Shown: positions 17,237 through 25,686, counted from the stretch's first letter. The stretch: DNA of 64,000 nt from Christiangramia echinicola DSM 19838 (GCF_000423065.1 NZ_AUHG01000012.1:372001-436000); one strand, 5' to 3'. Numbers and translations: made by a program. Notes: generated by a model from the letters alone, not told the origin.

Positions 17237-17935
17237 ATGAAAAAACTATTATTAGTTTTTCTTTTTATTGGACCTATAGTATTTTCTCAGCAAGAGTTGG
17301 AGGAAAAAACTTATTTCTCCGAGGCTTTATACTTCAACCTTTCAGACTACAACAGAAAAGCTGATATAGCTTATCGGTTTAATGATTATGAAAAGGGAAA
17401 AGAACTTTTTGAAAATTTCACCAGCACCCACCTTGAAGGGTCCTACATGGATAATTTTAAATTCAGAAATTTAAGAAAAAAGGAAGTTCAGCTTTACGAT
17501 TTTAAAAAACCTGTTTTCCTTATTACCTATGCCTCCTGGTGCGTGCCAAGTAAAGGTGAGATTCCTGCTCTAAATGAACTTGCTGCTGAATACAAGGATA
17601 TAGATTTTGTAGTATTATTCTGGGACAGACGTGAAAAAGTCAAGGAGCTGGCTGAAAGTTTTTCGAAGGATATTTCAGTAGTATATGTAGATGAAAGCCA
17701 GAACAATGGAGCTTATGTGGTAAGGCAATTAAAACATTCACTTGGTTTACCTACCTGTTTCCTGCTTTCAGGAGATAAAAAAATAATGGACATTAGAAGA
17801 AGTGTATTCCCTCCCCTGCAAACAGAGGAGGAAACCGCTTATCGCGAAAACTATATCGCTTTAGAAACTTCTATTTCGAATAACCTGGTAAACTCCTATG
17901 ACGAAGTTTACGCAGATAATGTCCAGGTAGAATAA
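17237..17935 (+). CDS. secreted thioredoxin-fold protein with CVPS active site
   Basis: A 232-residue protein with a signal peptide (about residues 1-18) and a thioredoxin-like domain (about 75-200) of the TlpA/AhpC-TSA kind. The active-site loop reads SWCVPSKGEIPALN, so the first Cys (102) and the cis-Pro region are kept but the second Cys of CxxC is Ser105. A one-Cys site cannot form an intramolecular disulfide, so it may act as an isomerase or trap-type protein or be non-redox. It is convergent with the transglycosylase gene, with 8 bp between stops. Confidence 0.78.
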   Translation: MKKLLLVFLFIGPIVFSQQELEEKTYFSEALYFNLSDYNRKADIAYRFNDYEKGKELFENFTSTHLEGSYMDNFKFRNLRKKEVQLYDFKKPVFLITYASWCVPSKGEIPALNELAAEYKDIDFVVLFWDRREKVKELAESFSKDISVVYVDESQNNGAYVVRQLKHSLGLPTCFLLSGDKKIMDIRRSVFPPLQTEEETAYRENYIALETSISNNLVNSYDEVYADNVQVE

Positions 17936-17943
17936 TACTTTTC

Positions 17944-18732
17944 TTACTTCACTTCCGGATAATTCCCATTTTCAGGAATATCTATGAAATATGTTTTCCT
18001 GGATGCATTCTTTAAATGATCATCACGCAGCCAAGGATTATGTATTTTCAGAATTTTATAATTGATTCCGAATTTATCAGCAAAATCTGGAAAATTCTTC
18101 ACTACAGTATCTACTTTTACTTTTTTAACCGGAATATGCTTATAAAGGTCGTTTTCAGTATAATTAAAACCATACTTTTTGGGATTATTCATGATTTCTT
18201 TTAAAGCCAGAATTCTAAAAACGTACCTTCCAGTTTCCTCACCAAGTAAAAGATCATAATAATCCTTTACTTTTTGTCTATCCAATTGTTTATCCACCCC
18301 ATATTGTCCGGCGTTATAAGAAGCTGCGGCTAAGGTCCAGGAACCAAATCTCTCTTTTGCTTTTTTCAGATAATCGGCTGCGACACGAGTAGACTTTTCT
18401 ATATTATATCTCTCATCTACATTATCGTTGATCTCAAGACCATATTCCTTACCAGTACCTTCGAGGATTTGCCAGAACCCAACTGCCCTTGCTGGTGATA
18501 CAGCCTGGGTAAGACCACTTTCAATAACCGCGAGATATTTAAAATCATCAGGTATCCCCTCCTCCTTTAAGATAGGCTCGATTACAGGGAAATATTTATT
18601 TGCCCTTTTCATTAATAGCAAGGCATTAGATTGCCAGTACGTATTCACCAGTAATTCACGATCCATTCTTTCATAAACATCAGGATCTTCTAAGGGAACA
18701 TTTTCACCTGCAAACTCAAGATTATCTGGCAT
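17944..18732 (-). CDS. lytic murein transglycosylase domain, separated from its signal peptide
   Basis: A 262-residue open frame covering the whole mature SLT-type domain. It includes the catalytic Glu71 in the segment AVIESGL, AVSPARAVGFWQILEGTGKEYGL, and LAAASYNAGQYGV. Enzymes of this type cleave glycan strands of peptidoglycan in the periplasm. The region PMPDNLEFAGENVPL matches the start of the mature part in relatives, which carry a signal peptide before it. Here the signal peptide lies upstream in the same frame but is cut off by a TAA at 18769-18771. As it stands this ATG would give a cytoplasmic, probably non-functional enzyme. Confidence 0.82.
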   Translation of the reverse strand: MPDNLEFAGENVPLEDPDVYERMDRELLVNTYWQSNALLLMKRANKYFPVIEPILKEEGIPDDFKYLAVIESGLTQAVSPARAVGFWQILEGTGKEYGLEINDNVDERYNIEKSTRVAADYLKKAKERFGSWTLAAASYNAGQYGVDKQLDRQKVKDYYDLLLGEETGRYVFRILALKEIMNNPKKYGFNYTENDLYKHIPVKKVKVDTVVKNFPDFADKFGINYKILKIHNPWLRDDHLKNASRKTYFIDIPENGNYPEVK

Positions 18733-18768
18733 GGGAAGAGCTACTATCCTGTAGCCGTCTGCGACGCT

Positions 18769-18900
18769 TTAGTCTTCTTTATTTACTACTGTTTCATTAT
18801 TACCAGTAGAACCTCCATCTTCCTGCTGCACTGCATTTATACTTACTGCACACACTGTAAATAATCCTACAATCAATAATGCATTCTTTAAAATCTTCAT
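18769..18900 (-). pseudogene. detached signal-peptide part of the lytic transglycosylase
   Basis: ATG at 18900 opens a 43-codon frame with a good Sec signal peptide (MKILKNALLIVG, continuing to NAVQQ) and a short linker, ending at TAA 18769-18771. Past the stop, the same frame continues without shift (SVADGYRIVALPMPDN) into the transglycosylase at 18732. The distance from 18900 to 18732 is exactly 56 codons. The simplest reading is one gene, 17944-18900, broken by a single nonsense change at codon 44. A sequencing error is the other option. Confidence 0.75.
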
Positions 18901-18906
18901 AGTTGC

Positions 18907-19614
18907 TTAATTAACTTGTTTTTTTTGTTCTTTCTTTTTCATTTTACCAGTTTCGATCAATTCCGGTAAATGCTCATTAAACCATCGAAAACGATTTATG
19001 ATCATTATATGAGTTCCTCCCGGAACCACAAAGGCTCCGTTTATATTTTTTATTGGAAATACTTCATCCCTGTCTCCATGTATATGTATTACTTTTTCAT
19101 CGGGATTCTCGCATTTCCAATTAACCATATTCTTAATTGCCCAGTTAAGGTATTGTTTATCTGTAATAGAAATATACTGTTTATATAACCTAGCTCTTTT
19201 CTTTAGAAATTCACCAACGGCAACCTTTTCGAATAGATCAACATAATCTACCAGTCCCGTAGGAATCAATCTAAACAATCCAGTTTTAGAGGCAAATTTC
19301 ATTCGTGGAGGTAGCTCTTCAGTACATTTTACACTGGAAATTATAATTAGCCTCTTAAGTTCTACAAACCTTGCCATTTCCTGTACAATTACCCCGCCAA
19401 AGGATACACCTATCAAAACTGAATTTTGATGTTTCATATACTTCAACATTCTCTTTGCATAACTTTCCAGGGTCTCATCTGGATCTGGGATCTCCCATTC
19501 TAAAGAATGAATAATGTATTTATCCTCAGGAAGAAAAATATTTTCAAATATCGACGGAGCAGCAGCCATTCCTGGCATCAAATATACATGAGTAAGAGAA
19601 TCTTCCTGTTTCAT
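18907..19614 (-). CDS. alpha/beta hydrolase
   Basis: A 235-residue protein with an alpha/beta hydrolase fold. The nucleophile elbow GVSFGG (about residues 71-76) comes after the strand NSVLIGVSFGG. A late acidic residue in HGDRDEVFP and the His in VPGGTHIMI complete a plausible Ser-Asp-His triad. The ATG at 19614 is chosen because a -7 box lies just upstream and the longer form at 19665 has an unlikely N-terminus. It is predicted cytoplasmic, with no signal peptide. The substrate is unknown. Confidence 0.8.
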   Translation of the reverse strand: MKQEDSLTHVYLMPGMAAAPSIFENIFLPEDKYIIHSLEWEIPDPDETLESYAKRMLKYMKHQNSVLIGVSFGGVIVQEMARFVELKRLIIISSVKCTEELPPRMKFASKTGLFRLIPTGLVDYVDLFEKVAVGEFLKKRARLYKQYISITDKQYLNWAIKNMVNWKCENPDEKVIHIHGDRDEVFPIKNINGAFVVPGGTHIMIINRFRWFNEHLPELIETGKMKKKEQKKQVN

Positions 19615-19630
19615 TTTAACATGTATATAA

Positions 19631-19638
19631 CAAAGATA
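19631..19638 (-). promoter_or_regulatory. -7 box of the alpha/beta hydrolase gene
   Basis: The minus strand reads TATCTTTG, an exact consensus match. The start point would fall near 19624, giving a leader of about 10 nt to the ATG at 19614. This supports the shorter start. Confidence 0.5.
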
Positions 19639-19715
19639 ACTGCCATTTAATCGTAAATTTAACAATCAAAATTACTGCATAATACTTGACTTTCAAATTT
19701 ACCAACCTATAAAAA

Positions 19716-20429
19716 ATGGAGAAAGTAATACATCCTGCAAATTCGCGGGGTAAAGCCAATCACGGATGGCTCAACGCTAATTTTTCATTCAGCTTTGCTA
19801 ATTATTTTAACCCGGAAAAGGTCCAGTTCGGGCTATTAAGGGTTCTAAACGATGACTTCGTAAAGCCAGGAATGGGTTTTGGTACACATCCTCACCAAAA
19901 TATGGAAATTATCTCTATTCCTTTAAAGGGAGAGATACGACATAAAGATACTATGGATCATACAGCTGTTGTAAAAGCCGGTGAGGTCCAGGTGATGAGT
20001 GCAGGTACCGGAGTTGAGCATAGTGAATTCAATTCTTCAAACGAGGAATTGAATATGCTACAGATCTGGATATTTCCTGAAGAGAATGAATTAGACCCCA
20101 GATATGACCAAAAGGATTTTTCAGAATTATTAAAAAATGACGGTTTGGTTAATATTGTTTCTCCAAAATCTGATCAATCTGAAAACTCTCTATTCATCAA
20201 TCAGCAGGCATATCTGCATTTAGGTGATTTCCAGATTGGCAGGAAAATTGAGTATAAGTTGAAGAATGAAGGCCATGGAGTCTATATATTCCTTATTGAA
20301 GGTGAAGCTGAAGTTGCAAATACTTCTTTAAATGATCGTGACGCAGTTGGAATATGGGATACAGATGAAATTTCTATGGAATTCATTAAACCTTCAAAGG
20401 TTCTTCTTATTGAAGTACCAATGAACTAA
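19716..20429 (+). CDS. pirin family protein (bicupin)
   Basis: A 237-residue pirin of the YhhW type. The first cupin has GMGFGTHPHQNMEIISIPLKGEIRHKD (about residues 49-75), with the metal-binding His pair and Glu, followed by GEVQVMSAGTGVEHSEFN. YhhW-type pirins have quercetin 2,3-dioxygenase activity in vitro, but the physiological substrate is unclear. The second cupin half is weakly conserved, as usual. It is followed after 11 bp by a small GNAT-like gene. Confidence 0.9.
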   Translation: MEKVIHPANSRGKANHGWLNANFSFSFANYFNPEKVQFGLLRVLNDDFVKPGMGFGTHPHQNMEIISIPLKGEIRHKDTMDHTAVVKAGEVQVMSAGTGVEHSEFNSSNEELNMLQIWIFPEENELDPRYDQKDFSELLKNDGLVNIVSPKSDQSENSLFINQQAYLHLGDFQIGRKIEYKLKNEGHGVYIFLIEGEAEVANTSLNDRDAVGIWDTDEISMEFIKPSKVLLIEVPMN

Positions 20430-20440
20430 AAACAAAAGCA

Positions 20441-20737
20441 ATGAGCAAGGAAGATTTAGTGATTTCAGATAATGAGTTTCTTAGACAATTTGAAACTTTT
20501 ATCAATAATGAATTGGCGTGTATCGAATATTCGCAACAGGAAAGAAAAATTTTTCTTACTAAACTAAGAATGCCCGACGGAACTGAAGATAGACAGGAAG
20601 ACTTTATTATAGCCGTACTTGCCGAAATTAAAGAAAGAAACACCAGAGTTGTACCAACCAGTCCTGAAATCGCAGGATTTATGAGAAGAAATCGTCGTAA
20701 ATATAAAGACCTTCTACCAGTAGGCATTAATATTTAA
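20441..20737 (+). CDS. small YjdJ/GNAT-like protein
   Basis: A 98-residue protein whose strand order resembles the small YjdJ-type Gcn5-related N-acetyltransferases. FETFINNELACIEYSQQERKIFLTKLRMP matches the N-terminal sheet, and RVVPTSPEIAGFMRRNRRKYKDLLP matches the C-terminal segment. The acetyl-CoA loop normally seen as (R/Q)xxGxG/A is not visible; the corresponding region is DGTEDRQEDF. It may therefore lack acetyltransferase activity. Its last 4 bp overlap the convergent mtaB stop. It is probably co-transcribed with the pirin gene. Confidence 0.6.
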   Translation: MSKEDLVISDNEFLRQFETFINNELACIEYSQQERKIFLTKLRMPDGTEDRQEDFIIAVLAEIKERNTRVVPTSPEIAGFMRRNRRKYKDLLPVGINI

Positions 20738-22065
20738 ACAGTTACCGGAGTCGGTACTTCTTCAAACCTTACCAGACCGTCCTCATCTATTTCAGTTAAT
20801 TTAATTTCCTGAAGGGTATTTACTTTACCCGGATCCCAGGGAGCTTTCACCTTGACGTAGTTCTCAGTAAATCCATGAATATATCCTTCTTTATTCTCAC
20901 CTTCAAAGAGAACCGTACACTCATTATCTAACTGACTTTCGTAGAAAGCACGTCTTTTCTTAGCGGAAAGCCCACGTAACATTTTACTTCTCTTTTTACG
21001 TATTTTAAGTGGTACTACCCCATTCATTTCTGCTGCCGGAGTGTTATCTCTTTCGGAATAAGTAAAAACATGTAAATAAGAAATATCAAGCTCATTAAGG
21101 AAATTATAAGTTTCCAGGAAATGCTCTTCAGTCTCCCCAGGGAAACCAACAATGACATCAACACCAATACAGGCATTCGGCATTACCTCCCTGATCTTAT
21201 TCACCCTATCAACATAAAGATCACTCATATACCTCCTACGCATAAGCTTAAGGATCTCATCACTTCCACTTTGAAGTGGAATATGAAAATGAGGCACAAA
21301 GGTTTTACTTTTAGAAACAAAATCTATAGTCTCATTTTTAAGAAGGTTAGGCTCTATTGAAGAAATTCTAAGTCTTTCAATGCCATTAACTTCATCTAAT
21401 GCCTTAACCAGATCTAAAAATGTATGTTCATGTTTTTTATTCCCGAACTCTCCTTTCCCATAATCCCCGATATTAACACCGGTCAAAACGATCTCCTTGA
21501 TTCCCTGTTCAGAAATTTCTGCGGCATTATTCAAGACATTTTCAAGCTTATCGCTTCTGGAAATCCCTCTGGCTAAAGGAATGGTACAATAGGTACATTT
21601 ATAATCACAACCATCCTGAACCTTTAAAAAGGCCCTGGTGCGGTCACCTATAGAATATGAGCCTACATAAAAATCTGCTTCATTGATCTCACAGGAATGA
21701 ACTTCACCATGATCATTTTTGGTAAGATCATTCAGATAATCTGTGATCTTAAATTTTTCTGTGGCTCCTAGAACAAGATCTACCCCATCTACCGCTGCAA
21801 GTTCTTCTGGTTTTAACTGAGCATAGCAACCCACAGCAATTAGAAAAGCATCTTCATTTGCTTTCTGAGCTTGTTTCACTATGGTTTTAAAACGTTTATC
21901 TGCATTTTCAGTAACAGAACAGGTATTGATAACATATATATCTGCCACCTCTGAAAATTCAACCCTTTCAAAACCTTCATTTTCAAAAGACCTTGCTATA
22001 GTTGATGTTTCAGAAAAATTGAGTTTACAACCCAATGTATAAAATGCGACTTTCTTAACGTTCAT
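20734..22065 (-). CDS. mtaB: tRNA (t6A37) methylthiotransferase MtaB
   Basis: A 443-residue radical-SAM methylthiotransferase. The N-terminal UPF0004 domain has Cys-containing TLGCKLNFSET and INTCSVTENAD plus AVGCYAQL (the first [4Fe-4S] site). The radical-SAM motif is CDYKCTYC (about residues 152-159), and a C-terminal TRAM-like region follows. The YIPLARG-like and GVNIGDYGKG segments place it with MtaB rather than MiaB or RimO. It converts t6A to ms2t6A at position 37 of ANN-decoding tRNAs. Confidence 0.93.
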   Translation of the reverse strand: MNVKKVAFYTLGCKLNFSETSTIARSFENEGFERVEFSEVADIYVINTCSVTENADKRFKTIVKQAQKANEDAFLIAVGCYAQLKPEELAAVDGVDLVLGATEKFKITDYLNDLTKNDHGEVHSCEINEADFYVGSYSIGDRTRAFLKVQDGCDYKCTYCTIPLARGISRSDKLENVLNNAAEISEQGIKEIVLTGVNIGDYGKGEFGNKKHEHTFLDLVKALDEVNGIERLRISSIEPNLLKNETIDFVSKSKTFVPHFHIPLQSGSDEILKLMRRRYMSDLYVDRVNKIREVMPNACIGVDVIVGFPGETEEHFLETYNFLNELDISYLHVFTYSERDNTPAAEMNGVVPLKIRKKRSKMLRGLSAKKRRAFYESQLDNECTVLFEGENKEGYIHGFTENYVKVKAPWDPGKVNTLQEIKLTEIDEDGLVRFEEVPTPVTV

Positions 22066-22103
22066 ATTCCCTCATTTAAAAACCAAACCCGTGAATAGGG
22101 CTG

Positions 22104-22111
22104 CAAAGATA
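22104..22111 (-). promoter_or_regulatory. -7 box of mtaB
   Basis: The minus strand has TATCTTTG, an exact match, with a start point near 22097 and a leader of about 32 nt before the mtaB ATG. Confidence 0.5.
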
Positions 22112-22229
22112 CCAACTTAAAACGTTTCTATAAAATTCAATTAAGATTGTAATCCTAAGAGACTGTGAATATTAAATAAATACTGAGCAATTATTCGTAT
22201 ATTCCATCTCTTTTATCAATAACATCAAT

Positions 22230-22475
22230 ATGAAATTTGGCAGAGCAAATCCCGCCAATTTTGACTACGAGGGCAAAGAAGAAAATGCCACTTTGAGGGA
22301 ATCAGGAAATGGATTTAAAAGGATTATGTCCAGATCGCGAATCACCGAAGAAGACCTTGAGCATTTTCGATTAGAGATCATTAAGGAACATAAAAAAAAG
22401 CATTCCAGAGTTTTATTGGTCTCTGCAATACTTTTTCTATGCTTATTAGTTCTAGTTTCTATTTTTAGCTTCTAG
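22230..22475 (+). CDS. small single-span membrane protein, unknown function
   Basis: An 81-residue protein with a charged cytoplasmic N-terminal 58 residues (SRSRITEEDLEHFRLEIIKEHKKKHS) and one C-terminal membrane span (about residues 60-79). It overlaps the stop of the convergent GlmU-like gene by 4 bp. I do not recognise a family. The tail-anchored layout and divergence from mtaB are the only clues. Confidence 0.6.
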   Translation: MKFGRANPANFDYEGKEENATLRESGNGFKRIMSRSRITEEDLEHFRLEIIKEHKKKHSRVLLVSAILFLCLLVLVSIFSF

Positions 22476-23644
22476 GCTCTGCGCCATTTAGCCGAATAGT
22501 CGAATGCATATTTAAGAATATCCCGGTCATCCTGGGTTAGATCAATATTACGCCTTTGCATTACTAGTTCAGCCGTTTCCAATGCCTTTTCCAGCTTATA
22601 AGTAGTGGTTCCTGCGCTTCCTCCCCAGCTAAATCCCGGAATAAAATTACGAGGAAAGCCGCTACCAAATATATTGGCACTTACTCCAACCACTGTTCCA
22701 GTATTAAACATAGTATTGATTCCGCATTTACTATGATCTCCCATTATAAGCCCACAGAACTGCAAGCCGGTTTTCGCGAAATTCTCGGTCCTGTAATTCC
22801 ATATTCTTACTTCAGCATAGTTGTTTTTCAAGTTAGAATTATTTGAATCCGCCCCTATATTACACCATTCACCTAGCACAGAATTCCCAAGATAACCATC
22901 GTGACCTTTATTTGAATTCTGAAAGAAAACGGAATTATTAATTTCTCCTCCTACTTTACAGAAAGGCCCTATAGTAGTTGGTCCATATATTTTTGCGCCT
23001 AATTTTACGGTAGCATTCTCACAAATAGCAAAAGGACCTCTAATCAAAGAACCTTCCATTACTGTGGCATTTTTACCGATATAAATAGGTCCGGATGAAG
23101 CATTCAAAGAACAATTTTCTACAACAGCCCCTTCTTCGATAAAAATATTTTCAGCAGCTTTTACAAAATTAGATCCATCAATATCTTTTGATTTTCGCTC
23201 CCTGGTTAAAAGTGCAAAATCCAGATTCAAAGCTTCTCCATTTTTTGAAAATATATCCCAGGTATTTGAAATAGAAAGTACATCATTGCTAGCTTTCTTA
23301 GAGTCAAACCCAGAAATATCTTTGTCTAAGGTTCCCTCCTGAAAATATGCAACTACCTTATCATCTCTGATCAATTTTTCATTTGCTTGCAAGGCATTTA
23401 TTTCCCTAATCAATTCTTCGGTAGGGATAACAGATGAATTGATAAAAATATTTTGCTCTTTAACCCCTAAAGGCCATTTACCACTTAGATACTCTTCAGT
23501 TTTGGTTGAAGTTTTCTTTCCCAACATTTTCTCCCATTTCTCCCTGATCGTAAGTATACCAATCCTGATATCTGCGACTGGCCGGGTAAAGGTAAACGGC
23601 AGAAGGTCTTCTCTTTCAGGACCATCATAAAGAATATAATTCAT
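22472..23644 (-). CDS. GlmU-like putative sugar nucleotidyltransferase with left-handed beta-helix
   Basis: A 390-residue protein of the Bacteroidetes GlmU-like family. The N-terminal domain (about residues 1-150) begins MNYILYDGPEREDLLPFTFTRPVADIRIGIL, a variant of the nucleotidyltransferase fold. The C-terminal half shows hexapeptide repeats (SGPIYIGKNATVMEGSLIRGPFAI, and later SVFFQNSNKGHDGYLGNSVLG) typical of acyltransferase beta-helices. The canonical pyrophosphorylase G-x-G-T-R-M motif is not seen. A role in sugar-nucleotide synthesis is plausible but unproven. ATG 23644 matches the family start. Confidence 0.8.
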   Translation of the reverse strand: MNYILYDGPEREDLLPFTFTRPVADIRIGILTIREKWEKMLGKKTSTKTEEYLSGKWPLGVKEQNIFINSSVIPTEELIREINALQANEKLIRDDKVVAYFQEGTLDKDISGFDSKKASNDVLSISNTWDIFSKNGEALNLDFALLTRERKSKDIDGSNFVKAAENIFIEEGAVVENCSLNASSGPIYIGKNATVMEGSLIRGPFAICENATVKLGAKIYGPTTIGPFCKVGGEINNSVFFQNSNKGHDGYLGNSVLGEWCNIGADSNNSNLKNNYAEVRIWNYRTENFAKTGLQFCGLIMGDHSKCGINTMFNTGTVVGVSANIFGSGFPRNFIPGFSWGGSAGTTTYKLEKALETAELVMQRRNIDLTQDDRDILKYAFDYSAKWRRA

Positions 23645-23716
23645 CTTTGGTGAAATTTTTCTCAAAATTAATAGTTCCTGATTAATTAAAAAGGAATTAT
23701 CTCAAAATCATCAACG

Positions 23717-23743
23717 TAAAAAAGCCGCTTAATAGCGGCTTTA
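23717..23743 (-). terminator. rpmE2 terminator
   Basis: On the minus strand the arms AAAGCCGCT/AGCGGCTTT, with a 4-nt loop and a T-run, lie 25 bp past the L31 stop. Confidence 0.85.
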
Positions 23744-23767
23744 TATATATTTAAAAGACAGGAAAAA

Positions 23768-24022
23768 TTACTTCTTCTTGAATTTTGAGTATTTGTTCTT
23801 GAATTTGTCAATTCTACCAGCACTATCCACAAGCTTAGTTTGTCCTGTGTAATACGGGTGAGAAGTTCTGGAGATTTCCAGTTTTATCAACGGGTATTCA
23901 GTTCCGTCAACTTCAATAGTTTCTTTTGTTTTCGCTGTAGACTTAGTAATAAATACATCTTCGTTAGACATATCTTTAAAAGCTACTAATCTATAATTTT
24001 CCGGATGGATTCCCTGCTTCAT
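23768..24022 (-). CDS. rpmE2: 50S ribosomal protein L31 type B
   Basis: An 84-residue L31 of the long, zinc-free type B. It starts [19 protein letters not shown] and contains the conserved [12 protein letters not shown] segment. There are no cysteines, so it cannot hold the structural zinc of type A L31. In several bacteria such forms are induced by zinc shortage, but here the strong consensus promoter suggests it is the main L31. It is monocistronic. Confidence 0.96.
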   Translation of the reverse strand: MKQGIHPENYRLVAFKDMSNEDVFITKSTAKTKETIEVDGTEYPLIKLEISRTSHPYYTGQTKLVDSAGRIDKFKNKYSKFKKK

Positions 24023-24049
24023 CGCTTTGATCTTTTAATTTTCGAGGTG

Positions 24050-24080
24050 CAAATTTAAGTAATAACTTCCCAACTACAAA
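24050..24080 (-). promoter_or_regulatory. rpmE2 promoter
   Basis: On the minus strand TTTG (24077-24080), 19 nt, then TAAATTTG (24050-24057) make a full consensus promoter with the same spacing as that of rpmH. The start point would be near 24043. No Zur-like palindrome is evident. Confidence 0.8.
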
Positions 24081-24126
24081 CATTTTTCAAAAAAGTTTTT
24101 CTGGAATTTTGAATGTAACGTTTTAC

Positions 24127-24134
24127 TATATTTG
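24127..24134 (+). promoter_or_regulatory. -7 box of the DUF4199 gene
   Basis: TATATTTG matches exactly, about 39 bp before the ATG at 24173. A TTTG lies only 15 nt upstream, shorter than usual. Confidence 0.45.
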
Positions 24135-24172
24135 TTAACTAACTGCTAAACTAATCAAACTTCTATTAAACT

Positions 24173-24703
24173 ATGGAAAATCCAGCTAAAAAAATTTCTA
24201 CTTCCTATGGCCTTTATTTAGGTTTATCATTAATACTAATCGTTGTATTAGCTTATGCGTTTGATCTTAGCCTATTTACAAAATGGTGGTTTGGTATTTC
24301 TCTGCTTGTTTTTGTTATCATTATGGCAAGTATGGCTACCAGCAAGGCTAAAAAAGTAAGCACCAGCCTTTTTAAATTCAAAGATGCATTTGGGGCTTAT
24401 TTTCTAACGGTTTTTATCGGAACTTTCATTTCTTTGCTTTTTACAATGATCCTTTTTAATGTTGTTGACTCTGAAGCTGCTGAAACATTAACTGAATTGA
24501 CCATTGAATCCACCAGGGATATGATGGAAGGTTTTGGAGCTCAGGAAGCTCAGATAAATGAAGCTCTTCAGCAAATGCAGGAGGAGAACCAATATTCTTT
24601 TTTAAATCAATTAAAGGGATATGCTTTCCAGTTGATCATGTACGCAGTTGTAGGGCTTATAGTAGCTCTTGTTTTTAAAGAAAAAGATACCACAAACGCA
24701 TAA
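24173..24703 (+). CDS. DUF4199 family membrane protein
   Basis: A 176-residue protein with four predicted transmembrane helices (about residues 13-31, 38-55, 73-96 and 147-170) and a soluble loop between the third and fourth. Arrangement and motif FKDAFGAYFLTVFIGTF fit DUF4199, a family common in Bacteroidetes and often placed directly before a dolichol-phosphate-mannose-synthase-like glycosyltransferase, as here (2-bp gap). The function is unknown. The context suggests a link to lipid-linked glycan synthesis. Confidence 0.8.
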   Translation: MENPAKKISTSYGLYLGLSLILIVVLAYAFDLSLFTKWWFGISLLVFVIIMASMATSKAKKVSTSLFKFKDAFGAYFLTVFIGTFISLLFTMILFNVVDSEAAETLTELTIESTRDMMEGFGAQEAQINEALQQMQEENQYSFLNQLKGYAFQLIMYAVVGLIVALVFKEKDTTNA

Positions 24704-24705
24704 AT

Positions 24706-25665
24706 ATGCAGATATCGGTTGTAATACCACTTCTTAACGAAGAACAATCTCTTGTTGAATTATATAATTGGATCGTAAAAGTTTTACGGTCCAATTCCTT
24801 TTCTTACGAGATCATTTTTATTGATGATGGCAGCACAGATGGTTCCTGGAGAACCATTGAAGCTTTATCTAATAAGGATGACCGGGTTAAGGGAATTCGC
24901 TTCAACCGTAATTATGGTAAATCTCAGGCTCTGCATGCAGGATTTTTAAAAGCTGAAGGAGATGTTGTAATCACTATGGATGCAGATCTTCAGGATAATC
25001 CTGAGGAGATCCCAGAACTTTACGACATGATCATCAAAAAGGAAAATGATCTTGTCTCGGGTTGGAAGAAGAAGCGTTATGACAACGTGCTGACTAAGAA
25101 TTTACCATCCAAACTTTTCAATGCGGCCGCAAGAAAAACTTCAGGAGTAAAACTTCATGATTTTAACTGCGGACTTAAAGCTTACCGGAAGGATGTCATA
25201 AAAAATATTGACGTTTATGGAGAAATGCACCGTTATATTCCAGTTTTAGCAAAAAATGCAGGTTTTTACAGGATAACTGAAAAAGAAGTTCAACACCAGG
25301 CTAGAAAATATGGGACTACAAAATTTGGGGTTAACCGTTTTATTTACGGCTTCCTGGATCTAATAAGCATCTGGTTCTTATCTAAGTTTGGCCGTAGACC
25401 AATGCATTTATTTGGCGCCCTTGGTGTTCTTATGTTCCTCATAGGTTTTATTACAGCAGGATGGATAGGACTTTCTAAACTCTATAAATTATACCATGGT
25501 ATTCCTAATATACTTGTGGTAGATAATCCCTGGTTCTACATCGCGTTAATCGTAATGGTCATAGGTACTCAGTTTTTCCTGGCGGGCTTTCTCGGGGAAC
25601 TCATACTCAGGTCTAAACGTGATAAGGATCGATACTTAATAAAGAAAACCACTCCTAATATTTAG
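24706..25665 (+). CDS. family 2 glycosyltransferase, membrane-anchored (DPM1/GtrB-like)
   Basis: A 319-residue protein with a GT-A domain (residues 1-225). Visible motifs are VVIPLLNEEQSL, the nucleotide-binding IIFIDDGSTDGSW, GIRFNRNYGKSQALHAGF and the metal-binding MDADLQDNPEE. Two C-terminal transmembrane helices (about 235-258 and 275-300) give the topology of GtrB/polyprenyl-phosphate glycosyltransferases. These move a sugar from a nucleotide donor to undecaprenyl phosphate. The sugar cannot be deduced. Confidence 0.87.
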   Translation: MQISVVIPLLNEEQSLVELYNWIVKVLRSNSFSYEIIFIDDGSTDGSWRTIEALSNKDDRVKGIRFNRNYGKSQALHAGFLKAEGDVVITMDADLQDNPEEIPELYDMIIKKENDLVSGWKKKRYDNVLTKNLPSKLFNAAARKTSGVKLHDFNCGLKAYRKDVIKNIDVYGEMHRYIPVLAKNAGFYRITEKEVQHQARKYGTTKFGVNRFIYGFLDLISIWFLSKFGRRPMHLFGALGVLMFLIGFITAGWIGLSKLYKLYHGIPNILVVDNPWFYIALIVMVIGTQFFLAGFLGELILRSKRDKDRYLIKKTTPNI

Positions 25666-25686
25666 GGGCTTTCAGGTTTTAATCAT

